Notes: generated from the sequence alone by a model not told the origin. Counted from the first letter of the stretch, positions 1 to 15,525 are shown. The stretch: 64,000 nt of DNA from Flaccisagitta enflata (GCA_965153355.1 OZ231128.1:33232001-33296000); one strand, 5' to 3'. A program made the numbers and translations.

Positions 1-331
1 ACTAGCATTTTGGCCATTTTTCTTTGAGGTTTTTCAGCTGGAATAGATACAAAACCATAAAATTTTGGGAAATGCAATGCTAAACCCCAATTATGGCCAC
101 ATTTTAGTTGCGGACTCACTACTCGATAAAAGGCTTGGTCAATCTGTGGTTTGTCAGTCTTCTTTGTTAGACCATGTGCACCATGTGACGCTTGTTTTTC
201 CACTTTTTGACTTTAGCGTTACAGATGGACCAATGGACTGACAGACTGACCAACAGACGGACCATCAGATGGACCGACAGAGGGATGAACAGACAAAGCC
301 ATTTATAGAGTTGCGTGTCCGCAACTAAAAA
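1..331 (+). mobile_element. Partial hairpin/GACC element (3' end)
   Basis: Bases 1-180 are AT-rich and resemble the degenerate repeat at 3.0-3.6 kb. From about 181 there is the 3' part of a hairpin/GACC element: irregular GACC/GACG repeats, then the terminal hairpin GTTGCGTGTCCGCAAC at 310-325. Confidence 0.6.
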
Positions 332-527
332 AAGGCCGGGGACATGGCTACCCCAATTGTGTGTGGGTGGGCAGGAGCTGTATTTGAGGTCACCAGATCA
401 TTTGGGCAGGAGCAGTGAGGCCAAAACCGCAAAACCCCCAAAGAAGTAAAGTGTGACGGACTGATGGACCAATGGACCGACGGATGGACCAACAAAGCGG
501 GGTGTAGAGTCGTGTTGCACGCGACTA
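332..527 (+). mobile_element. Hairpin/GACC element
   Basis: It has the family order: AAGGCCGG start, GGGTGGGCAGGAGC core, TTGGGCAGGAGCAGTGAGG second core, A-rich stretch, AAGTGTGACGGAC with GACC-type repeats, and TAGAGTCGTG...CACGCGAC end. About 20 related copies occur in both orientations. A reversed fragment of the GTTGCGGAC subfamily follows at 529-617. Confidence 0.75.
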
Positions 528-641
528 CATGTATGGGGGTTGTGGGGTGTGGATGTGTATTGGACACCCCTGCCTATCTGTCCGCAACAATGTTGTGACC
601 CCAGGCTACTTACTTGAAGGTCTTGGCTTGGTTAACTTTTA

Positions 642-862
642 TGCATGCGACTCTATAACCTGCTAGGTCTATCAAATGGATGGTCCGTCCTTCACACTTT
701 CCTTTTCTGGTGTTTACAAGTGGTTTCTACTACTGTTCCTGCTCCAATAGATGGTTTGCCTTTTTTAACTGCCCACTCACCTTTTTTAATTACCCCTGCC
801 CACTGGGGGGGGGGGGCCCAACTGCCCACCCACGACTTGGGTTGATGTGTATCCAGCCTTGT
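642..862 (-). mobile_element. Hairpin/GACC element, reversed
   Basis: It reads on the minus strand from AAGGCTGGATACAC through a GGGTGGGCAG core to TATAGAGTCGCATGC. A G13 run interrupts the core near 805. Confidence 0.6.
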
Positions 863-1384
863 ATCTTGACGAAGTACAACATAATTGGGATTTCATATGT
901 AAACCCTTGAATTTTAGCCATCCACCTATGACTCGATTTTTGAGAACTTTTATTGGGTGAGAGAAATAGAATAAGAGTGATGATAAAATATTTTATGGTG
1001 CAGATTTTGAAAACCAGAAATGGCCAGAAATGACAGGAAAAGGCCACAATGACAGAAAAAGCCGTGAAATAGCCAGAAGTTAACAAAATAATAGGCCAGA
1101 AATGGCTTGAAGTTAACAAAATGATAGTTTTGAATCACTTTTCCCAATTTTTTGCAAATTTTAAGGTAAGAGAAACCATTGCTTCTCAGAAATCTTTAAA
1201 ATTTTTATTGAGTAGTTGGATTTTCAAAATTGTTTTTTTCTTTAGACAAAGTTCCTTGGTAATGAACCTTCCACTTATCAAGCATCATCTATCCTAAAAG
1301 TGTCCTGAAATATCGGCAAGTTAAACAAATGTTTTTGTGTTGGGGAACATCAGATACTAACGATGAAGGAGAGTAACACTAGAA
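863..1384. other. Gene-free AT-rich stretch
   Basis: It contains short degenerate direct repeats of AAATGGCCAGAAAT type near 1010-1110. I see no exon, RNA gene or element end. Confidence 0.5.
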
Positions 1385-1404
1385 GTGAATGAAATTTCAA
1401 TCAC

Positions 1405-1693
1405 TATGAAGAACACAGGGGACCTTCTCACGTCCATCTGTCTGTCATTACAGCCCCTCTCAGGCCTTATATCTGCCCTCTCAGGCCTTGAATCTGAGAG
1501 GGCGTATATAAGGCCTGAGAGGACAGATTTAAGGCTGGCAAGGGCAGATTTCAGGCCTGAGAGGGCAGATTTAAGGCCTGAGAGGGCAGATTTCAGGCCT
1601 GAGAGAGTCTGGGGGGACAAACAAACCAACAAACAAAAGTCTCCTGTGTTCCACAGGACTTTGTCCCCTTCAGGGCCGTTGCCCAAAAAGAAA
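1405..1693 (+). mobile_element. Foldback minisatellite element, small copy
   Basis: A 21-bp minisatellite (GGCCTGAGAGGGCAGATTT type) at about 1455-1610 lies between GAACACAGGGGAC on the left and its approximate complement near 1640. It ends in the family signature GGGCCGTTGCCCAAAAAG. Confidence 0.6.
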
Positions 1694-2125
1694 GTTGCAA
1701 ATGTTTTAGATGATCAGCGACACCCAATGCTCCTTAATGTAAATGGAGACATGCTGGAGAGAGAGGTAGCAGCCCCATGGGGACCAATGGCTTATGCTGG
1801 TGTACGGGGAATCAAGGAGCATTTTATATTCCTAAGCTTGATTTAGGCTTGGATTCGGGCACTTATAAAATTGAGCACTGGAATTGGGACCTTGGGTCTG
1901 AGATTTGGGCTTCAACAGAATCAACACTGAGATTTGGGCCTCCAGAGCAGGATTTGAGCTTCAACCTTCAAGGCTGGTAACAGAGCTAAGAGCTGGTATT
2001 AGAACTCAAAGCTTCGAGGATTTGAGCTTCAAGCCTGAGATCTAGGTCAAAAGCTTGGGATTTTGGGTCTTGATTCTGGAATTTAAATCTGAAAGACAGG
2101 GAGGCGACATAAAACTAGTCATCCA
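1694..2125 (+). mobile_element. Degenerate foldback minisatellite element
   Basis: The left end resembles the family head (TTAGATGATCAGCGACACCC) and AGCAGCCCCATGGGGACC. The interior is a decayed GATTTGGGCCTC-type repeat. No intact right arm is visible. Confidence 0.5.
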
Positions 2126-2770
2126 AGGATCGCACATGGTCAGCGGTACCCGATGCCCTGCTAGGAGCGATCAGCTGAAGAAGTATAGTGAGAGCAGGGC
2201 AGCGGCCCCAAAGGGCCGATGTCCTGTAGGACACGGGTGAATTTCCAGACGTCCTTAGAAGGCACATTAAAGGGCTGACATGCTTGATTTTGAGCCTGAC
2301 AAGGCTGATTTAGGGTATTAGAGAGCTAATTTTGGAGCTGAAAGGGCTGATTTTGGGCCTGAGAGGACTGATTTTGGGCCTGAGAGAGCTGATTTTGGGC
2401 TTGAGAGGGCTGATTTTGGGCTTGAGAGGGCTGATTTGGGGCTAATTTTGAGCTAATTTTGGAGCTGAAAGAGCTGATTTTGGGCCTGAGAGGGCTGATT
2501 TTGAGTCTTGAGAGGGCTGATTTTGGGCCTGAGAGGGCTGATTTTGGGCTTGAGAGGGCTGATTTTGGGCTTGAGAGGGCTGATTTTGGGCCTGAGAGGG
2601 CTGATTTTGGGCTTGAGAGGGCTGATTTTGGGCTTGAGAGGGCTGATTTGTGGTCTGAGAGGGGCCTCGGGGGGGGGGGGGGGGGACGGACGTACGTACG
2701 GACGTCTGGAAATTCACCCCTGTGTCCTACAGGACATCGGCCCTTTGGGGCCGCTGCCCAAAAAGGAGGA
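2126..2770 (+). mobile_element. Foldback minisatellite element with near-perfect 58-bp arms
   Basis: The head is ATGGTCAGCGGTACCCGATG. Arms at 2197-2254 and 2700-2759 are complementary over 58-60 bases with essentially one indel; both contain GCAGCGGCCCCAAAGGGCC. Between them is a 21-bp minisatellite (GAGAGGGCTGATTTTGGGCCT, about 2330-2650) and a G16 run. It has no coding capacity; open frames across it are repeat artefacts. Confidence 0.8.
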
Positions 2771-2999
2771 GAAAGAATTGTTCTGTACAAGAATGCATAC
2801 GTCATCAGCTCCAGCAAGTCCGCTGCCCAAAAAGTGCTTCATGCTTGATTAGAGCTCAGTATCTGAAATTATCTTCTGTTGTTATTGTAAATGTCACTTT
2901 TATTTCTAAATCTTTAAATAGCATAAATACCTTTACTGAAAGAATGTTTTTACCACTTTTGTTCGCTAAAACCGTGAAAACCAAAGAATTGTGCTGGTT

Positions 3000-3640
3000 T
3001 GGGGCCTAAATGCTTTATCAGGGCTGGTCTCACCCCTTAACACTGGCTGTAGACTTCTCAGGCCGTTTCTATTGAATTCTAGAGCCCCACAATAATGGTT
3101 TTCAGGAGGTTATACCTTCTATTTGAAAAACCTCTGAAAAAATGGCCAAAAAATGTTAGTTTTGAAGCAAAAACGCTTGTGCCGGGGCTAATATGCTTAT
3201 TCAGGGCCATTTCTTAACTAAGATATTGGTCAAAGGATCGTTATAAGTGCACCATTGAACTCTAGAGCATCATAGTTGTTGGCTTGAATCAGTTTATAGT
3301 CATTTATTGGGCCAACATTGGCTAAAACCGCAATAAAATGACAAAAATGCTCATTTTTGGGCCAAAATGCTCATTCAGGGCCATTTTGAACCATGTTACC
3401 AGTTAAGTGACCTATATAACTTCACCATGAAACTCCAGACCATCACGGTAGTTGGATTGAATGAGTTAACAGATATTTTTGAACCATTATAGGCTTAAAA
3501 TGCAATGAAATAGCAAAAATGTCCATTTTAGGGCCAATATGCTCGTTCAGGGCCGAGTAGGGGCCCAAATATCCATCATAGACTATTTTTGACTTCACCA
3601 TCGGATTCTCCACCCTCAAATTGCTCTAAAGCCTGCCCAA
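3000..3640 (+). repeat. Degenerate tandem repeat, unit about 175 bp
   Basis: TGCT(C/T)ATTCAGGGCCATTT recurs near 3190, 3365 and 3540, followed each time by a similar block (CACCATGAAACTCCAGACCATC type, then GCAATGAAATAGCAAAAATG type). At least three units are recognisable. Confidence 0.65.
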
Positions 3641-5133
<1,493 letters not shown>

Positions 5134-5135
<2 letters not shown>

Positions 5136-6561
5136 GGAGAGGGAGAGAGGAGAGAAGAACCTCGAGAGGAACTACTTGAGAAAACAAAACGCTTTTGTCA
5201 AGGTTCAATTCATTCACTTAATGCGAATAAAAAATATTTTACGCGAGGGAAAAGTTTGATATAAATGCAGCGCTTCTATATGTATAATTTCTAAATGAAA
5301 AAAACGCAGGGTGAGTAACTCATAGCAAGAACGTTTGTAGAAATGGTGGCAAAGTGGTTCATAGATTGAGGAAATGACAGAAAAACCGCAATCGTCGTTA
5401 GGGTTGTAAATGAAAGTAAGTTGATGGTGCAAAATGTAAATGCTTAGTGCTGTGAGAGGCAAAAGTTCCCATGATGGATATGAGAGTACATTTTAAGACT
5501 GCCTGGCGGTTGGAAATGGCAGTAGCTTGATAGTAAAAATAGCAAAAAATTGGTGGTAATAATACTGATATTTCTAAAAGCAATGGCCAGTAAATAAGCT
5601 GTGGTGGTGGAAAACGTTGATAACCAAATGTCGTAATCATGTCGAAGGAGCGTGATGAAAGGCCAAACTGAAGCTCCAGCAAGAGCAAGAGAATTGATTG
5701 AGCTTTATTCCAGCTCTTCTATCTTAATCGGCCATCACCCATGGCCGTCCCCTCACGCTTCAGATAGATTATCCATACTTGTCTCATCTGACTTTATTCT
5801 CTTACAGTTGTAAGTGTGGATCTGGCAGGTAGAGATCTGGCTAGTAATGACTATTGTGAATGCTGTTTATACTTAACTTGCTTCCTAACTTTTCTACTTT
5901 ACTATGTGCTTTTATGAAAAAAAGGATTGGCGAAATTGGGAGAGATAATAATGCAAGGCATCTTTTTCTGTCACTATATAAACGTTTTCCTAACTCGGGC
6001 ATTGTGGAACAACGAACCGACATGACAAAAAAATAGGTTGACAGAGAGCTGGACAGACGTGCATACGCACAGACAGAAGAAAGTAAAGGCACAACATTGC
6101 CGCATTGCAGTTTGTGCGTCTCGGTTTTGTCCCGTGTTTCGCGTTTAAGCCTCCATTTTGTTCTAGTTTTACTTCCATTCCGAGTTCTCCCACTGTTTCC
6201 TTCCTTCTTTAGTCTCCAACTTGGGTCAAAAGTTCGTAGGACTATAATCTCTGCTTTTTACGTCTCCACCTGAAGTAGAAAAAGAAAAGAAAAGCCAATC
6301 CCCTCAGGAGAACGCTTTGGAAAGCAATACCAATAGACATTAGAGAGAGCTCTGGCCGTAGGAAAAAAGTCGTAAATGTGGGTGTTTCTTTACTTTCCTC
6401 TTCCCTCTCTAAGCAACAACATGCATGCGTCCGACAAAATGTGAAAGAGAGTAGCTAGCAAACGATTGAAATTACATTTACAACAACAGTTCTCAAGGTT
6501 CTAAAAAGTTTTATCTGTTATTGAAGAATTTTGGTTATCATCAATTGCCAGTAAAAGTAAT
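5134..6561. other. Gene-free stretch
   Basis: I read both strands for exons and found none I can support. Open frames here are short and lack family motifs or convincing splice sites. Confidence 0.4.
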
Positions 6562-6752
6562 AAGGCTGGATACACGGCTCCCCAAGTCGCGTGGAGGTGG
6601 GAAGGGGCAGGTCACTAGAGCTTTTTGGCAGGAGCAGTGAGGCGAAAGATCACAAAAACATAAAAAAGTTAGATGTAACCGACCGGACGACCGACCGAAC
6701 GACCGACCAAACGACGGACGAAGCAGGTTGTAGAGTCACGTAGCACGCGACT
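6562..6752 (+). mobile_element. Hairpin/GACC element
   Basis: It starts AAGGCTGGATACACGGCT and has the 5' motif GTCGCGTGG. It carries GACC/GACG repeats and ends TAGAGTCACGTAGCACGCGACT. Confidence 0.8.
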
Positions 6753-6810
6753 TAAAAAAGTCATTTGAAGAGATTAAGGATTAAAGTCGGTTAAATGCGG
6801 ATTGTCGACG

Positions 6811-6818
6811 TGTGTGTG

Positions 6819-6850
<32 letters not shown>

Positions 6851-6872
6851 TGCGTGTGTGTGTGTGTGTGTG
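6811..6872 (+). repeat. (GT)n/(GTGC)n microsatellite
   Basis: GT repeats interrupted by a block of GTGC tetranucleotides. Confidence 0.9.
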
Positions 6873-8118
6873 TCCCTGTACGTATATATGTTTATGTCTG
6901 TGATCATTTCTGTTCATGTCAATGTCTGTCTGCGACTGTGTGTACGTGCGTGTGTGCATTTTGTTCTCAGAGGCAACGTGCCTTATTTCTCATTCTTTAA
7001 ACGTTTCCCCCATCGCTCATTTTCTCCATCCATCTGTCAGTTGAGTTTTGCGATTGTCCGCGTAATGAATAAGTAAACAGACTTCCTTGAGACCCTCTGT
7101 TTGCATCGTTGATGAAGAAACCATCGTATACCGCTTGGTGGAGACAACGCGTCGACATCGGCTACTATACCCAACCCCTCTCCACCCAAACCGTTAGAAC
7201 CCAGCTTATCGGTCTTATCCTGTAGCAATCAGATTTATTCACCAATTTTGACCTGCCAGTACGCTTTACAAGCTAACACACATACACTTACCCACAAACA
7301 CTTTAAAAAGTGAGCGCATACATACTGCACAGACTTAACAACGACATGAAAGCCATAGATGTTATGTCCCGGCTATGTGCTGACTGACGCACTTTCCTGT
7401 CAGATATAAGTTGATATAAGTTGATATACGCTTGAAAGAGGAGTAGACGTGAATTCCGATCCTAATTTGATAAGAGTGAAGCGGGATTAACTGTGCGGAG
7501 TTAATGGCAAATCTCTCGGTCGAAAAGAAATAAGCCGTCATGAACAAATTGTCAGACAGCCAGAGAGGGTTGGGAAACAGTGATACAGAGGTGGAGAGGG
7601 AGAAAAGCACAATAGAAGAGGATATCATTGAAGAACTACGGGTCACATGCCCTAAGAGTGAAGAACCGTACATCACTCAAGCTTGCCTCATGCTTATTTG
7701 CCGTACCTTTGTAGGTGTGGAAAAACATTTCGCGTGGCGATCTTTTCGACCGATGGTGTTGAGACTATTGACGACCTGATCCTCAGGTCGTTCTAAACAA
7801 GGCAAACCGAACTATGTGAAAATTTGTCAGACACGATTATGGTCAGAGTGGGTTTCTTTATATAATGGTTGTCCAACATAAAATCCAATGTCAAGTCAGA
7901 TCTGAGGCACTTAATTGCGATAAAAAGTCAAAAGCTGACGATAGTACTTGTTTATTCCATCAAATAGACTTGGATGATGACAAAGTAGATTAATTAAGTT
8001 ATCGATGGAAAAAATTCTATTTTTCGCCCAAACAAAATCTTTTCCTGCGTTGCTTCACTATGCAAATTAGGGCTTTATGCGTCCTTTACTGAGTTCGTTC
8101 ATAAAGGCTAAACACAAA
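6873..8118. other. Gene-free stretch
   Basis: An 80-codon frame at 7540-7779 has protein-like composition (IEEDIIEELRVTCPKSEEPY) but no family resemblance, so I do not call it a gene. Nothing else is seen. Confidence 0.35.
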
Positions 8119-8196
8119 CAAAACAAACAAACAAACAAACAAACAAACAAACAAACAAACAAACAAACAAACAAACAAACAAACAAACAAACAAAC
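8119..8196 (+). repeat. (CAAA)n microsatellite
   Basis: Nineteen or so uninterrupted AAAC units. Confidence 0.95.
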
Positions 8197-8439
8197 TGAA
8201 CAAACGTCAACAAAATTGTCGAAATCGATCGATCACAAAAGTGCACCGGGCCAACGCACGGACGGATAAAAAGTGTCTCCTTGCCAACGTACATGCGACT
8301 TGAATGGAAGATAAGAAAATAGCAAGTATGACAACGTATGACAAGTATGCGCATGACAACATATGCGTGTGCGTATGCGTATGACAACGTATGACAAGTA
8401 TGCGTTCTTTCTGTAAAATAATAACTTTTTATGGAAGAA

Positions 8440-8632
8440 TAAATAGATGAATGAATGAATAATTGAATGAATGAATGAATGAATGAATGAATGAATGAAT
8501 GAATGAATGAATGAATGAATGAATGAATGAATGAATGAATGAATGAATGAAGGAATGAATGAATGAATGAATAAATGAATGAATGAATGAATGAATGAAT
8601 GAATGAATGAATGAATGAATGAATGAATGAAT
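8440..8632 (+). repeat. (GAAT)n microsatellite
   Basis: About 45 units of a tetranucleotide, with single interruptions near 8551 and 8572. Confidence 0.95.
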
Positions 8633-8833
8633 GAAGAGTAAATGAATAAAAGAATGAGCAAAATGATAGAATGAATGAAGGATCAAATATATGATCTAAT
8701 AATGAGATTGGTACTATTTTTCAGACAGAAGCGCATGTGGGGAATTTGTGAAATAAATTTTGGCTTGACAAACCAAAAGACCAACCGACAGACATATCGA
8801 CCGACATGACCTCTTACTGAGATGCATCTAAAC

Positions 8834-8973
8834 CAAGGCCGTATACACGGCAGCGTTAGTCGCGGACGGGTGGGCAGGAGCGGAAAAAGTCAAAAAACAA
8901 CTTTGTGACGGACGGACGGATCGACGGACCGACGGACTGAAAAGTGGGTTATAGAGTCGCGTGTCCGCGACTA
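8834..8973 (+). mobile_element. Hairpin/GACC element, GTCGCGGAC subfamily
   Basis: The 5' motif GTCGCGGACGGGTGGGCAG pairs with the 3' GTCCGCGAC. The terminal hairpin is GTCGCGTGTCCGCGAC. A GACG/GACC repeat lies between. It is the shortest complete copy. Confidence 0.8.
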
Positions 8974-9126
8974 AACAAAGAAGGTTTTTTTTTTTGCGCC
9001 AGGGTAAAGCGGAAAGTGACATTTAAGGGGAGAAATAGAAAAAGAAACCGTCAGGTATAAAGATAAAAAGGCGAAAGTTTCACCAGAATACGATATTTAC
9101 GAGCACTGATAAAGTTGACGGGGGAG

Positions 9127-9505
<379 letters not shown>

Positions 9506-9509
<4 letters not shown>

Positions 9510-10700
9510 ACACACATGTACCGACAGACACACGCATAGAATTCGTTCATGTTATGAAAAGAGATTGATCAATGATTTCAATTGAATTGCGACATTTTCC
9601 AAGGTTGTCAACAAAGATACCTAGAAAATGAGATTGTTCATTCTTCCAGAGGAACCAAAAGACGCTCAAAAAGTCTCCAAAGTGCAATCTCATGACAAGT
9701 GACAAGTGGAGCCATATCCCTCAATGAACGACCCTCACTATACCTAAACTGAAGAATATGGAAAAATCATCACTGACAAGTTACTAATCTTTCTAATAAA
9801 TGTATTGGCATCTGAAAAGAAAGTTTAAAAGGTAATGGCTTCTGAACCGACGAACCTACATTTCTGCAATTTCCCAGACTAATATGGGTTTAAAAACTCC
9901 ATCTGTTTCCAAGCACTCGCCAAAGATGGTGTTTTTTATGAGATGCCGATATATTAAGTACACGTAGCAGGATACAGGGAATACCGCGCCAACCGGGACA
10001 AAGGAAAACAACATATTTTCTATTGTGAAAATGATAGATTTGATCTGAAAACCGATTTTGTATTCTAAAGAAAAATGATGACTGAATAGTATACTAATAT
10101 ATAGTAATTTCATGATATCTCTTCAAAAAGTTTGTATTTTTTGTGCTTTAGTTGTTAACCATTGCACTAAAAACTGGGTAAGAATACTTGGAACTGTTTC
10201 GAGTTGCAGGGAATCCATGTTGTTTCTTGAAAAAGCTTTAATAACTTGTTTCAAGGGTTCTAACATAGAAATTCTTTATTCAATGTAAGAAAAGCAATAA
10301 AAAAATCGATCTTTTTTGTCATGAAACTAGTTTTTAAGAAGCGTTTTGTTGTTACTTCGCAATTGCTAGAAGCATGAAAATCACAATCACGCTCACTTTA
10401 TTTCGCTAGCTCTTAGTGACAAATGAAAAATCGATAAGCAGAGCATGAAAAGCATCACTGACCATCTGTTGGAATTGCTAGTGTAAGTCCATTTTTCCAG
10501 AGCGCTTTTCCAGTTCCTTTCGTTTTGAGGATATTTTCATCATTTTGAGGGAGGTTCTTTTTTCAACTTGTCGCACTTTTTTCACGCTTCTCACAATTCT
10601 CACAGACTCCCATAGGAAAGCCCTGGCAACAATGCCAAGTAAACCGAGACAAATAAAAAGGAACCACGACGTTGAAGACCTGCTAAACAGGCTAAACGAG
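9506..10700. other. Gene-free AT-rich stretch
   Basis: No supported gene. A short frame at 10631-10703 (MPSKPRQIKRNHDVEDLLNR) runs into the GA array; no splice or family evidence supports it. Confidence 0.35.
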
Positions 10701-11055
<355 letters not shown>

Positions 11056-11255
11056 AGACTGTGCACATAGACGCGTAAAAGGCAAGAAATGAACTCTTTT
11101 TTTTCTATTGCTTATTTTGTTTCATTTTCAAAAGGATTAATTCTCACGGGACGGCAAAAAGCGCTGAGAGAATTGAACGCCTGATTAAACTCCAACACCT
11201 TACATTCAATGTTTCGTCTCGGCTTTTGCGGCCACATTATATATTCACTTTTACG

Positions 11256-11582
11256 CTGGCCTGTATATTCTTGAGTTTCCCCCCCCCCCGGTGGGGGGGG
11301 GGGAAATATCAAAGGGTCTGGAGATGGGGAAGGAAATCTAAGGGGGAAAAAAGAGAAAAAAAGGAAATTTGGGGAAATTATAACTTTTTACAGTACCAAA
11401 TCATAAAACTCAATTAGTAAAACACAATGTATTACTATCTAAACCTTAAATACATAGTTTTATTGCTATATGGGGAAGAAAATCATGGATATAAAAATGC
11501 AACGCGACGCGTCGCGGGGAAGAAAATCAAAGGCAGGGGGGGGGGGGGGAAATCAAAAGCGACTCAAGAATATACACCCCTG
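11256..11582 (+). mobile_element. hAT-like MITE, TSD CTTTTACG
   Basis: The ends CTGGCCTGTATATTC and GAATATACACCCCTG are imperfect inverted repeats, flanked by the 8-bp direct repeat CTTTTACG (11248-11255 and 11583-11590). 8-bp duplications are typical of hAT transposons. The interior has C/G homopolymers and no coding capacity. Related copies are at 39620 and 61836. Confidence 0.8.
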
Positions 11583-11590
11583 CTTTTACG

Positions 11591-11975
11591 CTCTTCCAGT
11601 CATGTTATTTATTATTTTCATTTCTTTTATTTCGCACATTCTTTTTCTTCTCCGTTATACTTCGTCCGTCCATCCATCCGTCTGTTAATCTTTGACTGTG
11701 TTTAAGCTTAGCTGTATTACTATATTCACAACCCTGACCATGCAATTCTTCATGGGGGTGTTTTACTCTATACGAGTCCCTGTCCAAGTCAAACTATTAA
11801 CGCCAAGAAAGTTACTGCAAGGCGATAAGTTTCACCTTGTCTTAGGTAACATGAAAGCAGCAACGTAATACTCCCACGCTATCTTCTTCCTGCTTCTCAT
11901 TCAATTTCAGGAGAAGATAATGGGAAAAGCTCCATTATTGAGTAGGAACTTATTTTAGAGGAGGTGGGTTGAAAA

Positions 11976-12010
<35 letters not shown>

Positions 12011-12511
12011 CTCTCTCTCCCTTATCAAAAAAATACTCTCCTTCAGGTTAGTAGAATAAGTGTGAATGAAAATATGATATAGGAACGTTAGATGATTTCT
12101 TAATTTTCAAAGAAATCTTGGTTGACCGACGGACTAACGAACGAACCAATAAATGGAATGGGCCGCATATAGTTTTACTAAGGCGTGGTGTACTTGATAC
12201 ACTCAATATTACATGGTATAACCGAGAGACATAAAGGTAGACTGAAAGGCAAAGATGAAGTCGTATCATAAAAGGAGAATTGGCGGCAATCTGTTGGATT
12301 TTAAGACTAAGAGGCTTAGTAGCAGGATATAGAGCAGGTTTTATTGAAAACTGGAATCCGCTTACCAGCTTATAGGGCTTCACATAGAGGGATAAAAGGA
12401 GAAGATTCGTTTGGTGTTGGAAAGAATGTTTTTTTTTTCGATGATGCGACAAATGACAATTTTTACAACTTACTAAGGATGCGACGGTAATCTACCTTTC
12501 AGCAGCAGTAA
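11591..12511. other. Gene-free stretch with short (CT)n
   Basis: A (CT)n lies at 11979-12018. No gene was found. Confidence 0.4.
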
Positions 12512-12628
12512 AACAAGGCCAATATGTGCGCCTTGTGGATTTTCGAACGAATGCGTTAACGACCATCCGACCAACCAACCAACCGACCGACCAACCAACT
12601 GACCGACGGACCGACGGATAGAGTCTCT
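12512..12628 (+). mobile_element. Hairpin/GACC element, GTGCGAC subfamily, 3'-truncated
   Basis: It begins AACAAGGCCAATATGTGCG and carries CCAAC/CCGAC repeats. The terminal hairpin is missing where the next element starts. Confidence 0.6.
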
Positions 12629-12631
12629 TTT

Positions 12632-12859
12632 TAGTTGCGGACACGCAACTCAATAGGAGGCTTTGTCCGTCCGTCCGTCCGTCCGTTGGTCGGTCCGTCG
12701 GTCCGTCCGTAGAGGTGATCGAGTCGAAAAGTGGAAAAATGAGCGTTTTGGATACTTTTTATGTATGATTGTGTATGGAAAGGGGTTTGGGGTGTGGTTG
12801 GGGGTTTGATGCCCCTGCCCAACCGTCCGCAACGATATTGTGACCCCGCGTCACTTGTT
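12632..12859 (-). mobile_element. Hairpin/GACC element, GTTGCGGAC subfamily, reversed
   Basis: On the minus strand it has a 5' core GTTGCGGACGGTTGGGCAGG, long spacer, GGAC repeats and terminal hairpin GTTGCGTGTCCGCAAC. A sister copy is at 36617-36822. Confidence 0.8.
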
Positions 12860-12874
12860 GAACCACGTGCTAGC

Positions 12875-12877
<3 letters not shown>

Positions 12878-12950
<73 letters not shown>
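12878..12950 (+). repeat. (CT)n microsatellite
   Basis: Uninterrupted dinucleotide run. Confidence 0.95.
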
Positions 12951-13986
<1,036 letters not shown>

Positions 13987-14182
13987 TGGCTTTTTCGGCA
14001 AAGATGTTTTTACATGGGCAAAAAAGTCCATCAACAGAAACAATACGATTTGTAGGTTAATCCTTGCATCTATGTCTGTCTATGTATCAAACATATTCAG
14101 CTTTAAATTCACTCAACACTGCACAGTGACGCAGTCAGGACGCATCGTTGCCCGATCGAGCTTGGTGTTTACCTTTCTTTTT

Positions 14183-14308
14183 AGGTGCGACAAAGCACCT
14201 CTAGAACTGGCTGTGTCCGTTGGTCGGTCTGTCTGTCGGTTGGTCGGTCTGTAACGCATTCGTTTGACGATCCACACGTCGCACCTTATTGGCCTACTAG
14301 GCCTTGTT
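14183..14308 (-). mobile_element. Hairpin/GACC element, GTGCGAC subfamily, reversed
   Basis: On the minus strand: AACAAGGCCTAGTAGGCC start, AGGTGCGAC near the 5' end, GACC repeats, terminal hairpin AGGTGCTTTGTCGCACCT. Confidence 0.8.
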
Positions 14309-14960
14309 TTTTATGCGTTTGTGCAAAATTTCCTATGATAGTCGTTTTTTTTAGTCTCTTATTCAACCTCGCGGATCAGTCGACTGTGCGCATTGCAGTC
14401 TTTAATAGAAACATTGTGGACCCACCGATAAACACTATAACAGACAAAGACACTAAGATAATGTTCTACAAAAACAGGCCGAAATACTGGCAGACAAACA
14501 GACAATAAAACAGCGCAAAACAAATACTGATGATATTGCTTTGTGAATTGTCGGTGGATGAGTCTTTAAAGTTGGTCACAGGCAGACAGGCAGACAGACA
14601 TACTTACAAACATACGGGCTAAAAGATCAGCTGGCAGCTTAGCTGACAGAGAAGCCAAGGGATGATGTTGAATGGAAAATTAAAGTATGGGACTTTGAAG
14701 CTGGTCATAGAATAGATAGCCAAACGAACAGACTAACAGACGGGCTAATAAACCGACAAACAGTACAACTGTACAACTGGCAGAAAAAAAAGATGATGTT
14801 AGATGGGAAATTGCTAGAGGATGCGGCGTCTTTCCACGCCTTTGCATGATTTCTGGCCAAAGCAGCCTGAGGAAGGTTAATGGGAATCTAACTGCCGAAT
14901 CCCTTACCTATTTTTCCCTCCTTTTGGCGCGGTTGTAAGACTATCCATCTGTATCTTTCC

Positions 14961-15002
<42 letters not shown>

Positions 15003-15525
15003 TTCTTTTCTCCTTTCAACATTAGATCATTACCATACACCTTGAGTCTTTACAATGGCTTCTCTTGTTACCAAGAATAGCGCCTTTTGCTTTTACAATT
15101 TCATTACACGCTTATATCAACCACAACTACTCACATTCGAATACCATTTGAATATAATACAACAACATGGAATACTCTCATCCCGTTTGCCGCTTATGTC
15201 AAAAATGAATTTGCCCTCTCAGAATCGAACTCATAAACCGCGATTCTACTCTTTGATAGCAGAATTGAATTTTGAGCGGACGGACATACCAAAAGACCTC
15301 TCTCAAACGTAAACATGAACGGGACCTTTTCGCCCTTGTCCTTCTTTTTTAAGCAGCGGCCTGAAATAAGGGAGAGAAGTCCTGTAGAGCATAGGGGAAT
15401 CTGTCCTACTGTTTAGCTGTACATCTCTATGCCTATTCTGACCCAAATCCTGCCTGAGTGGCCTAAATCCAAGCAAAATGGTCTAAATCTTGGTCGAAAA
15501 AAAAATTGGTCGAAAGTCTTTCATG
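14309..15525. other. Gene-free stretch with (CT)n
   Basis: A (CT)n lies at 14963-14999. A reversed, degenerate RNA polymerase III B-box-like sequence occurs near 15220. No gene is supported. Confidence 0.35.

Noticed and set aside
2330-2650. CRISPR-like array
   Set aside because: The 21-bp units are contiguous with no unique spacers, and the DNA is eukaryotic.
7540-7779. 80-codon frame with acidic, protein-like composition
   Set aside because: No recognised domain, no convincing splice sites; the opposite strand is equally open.
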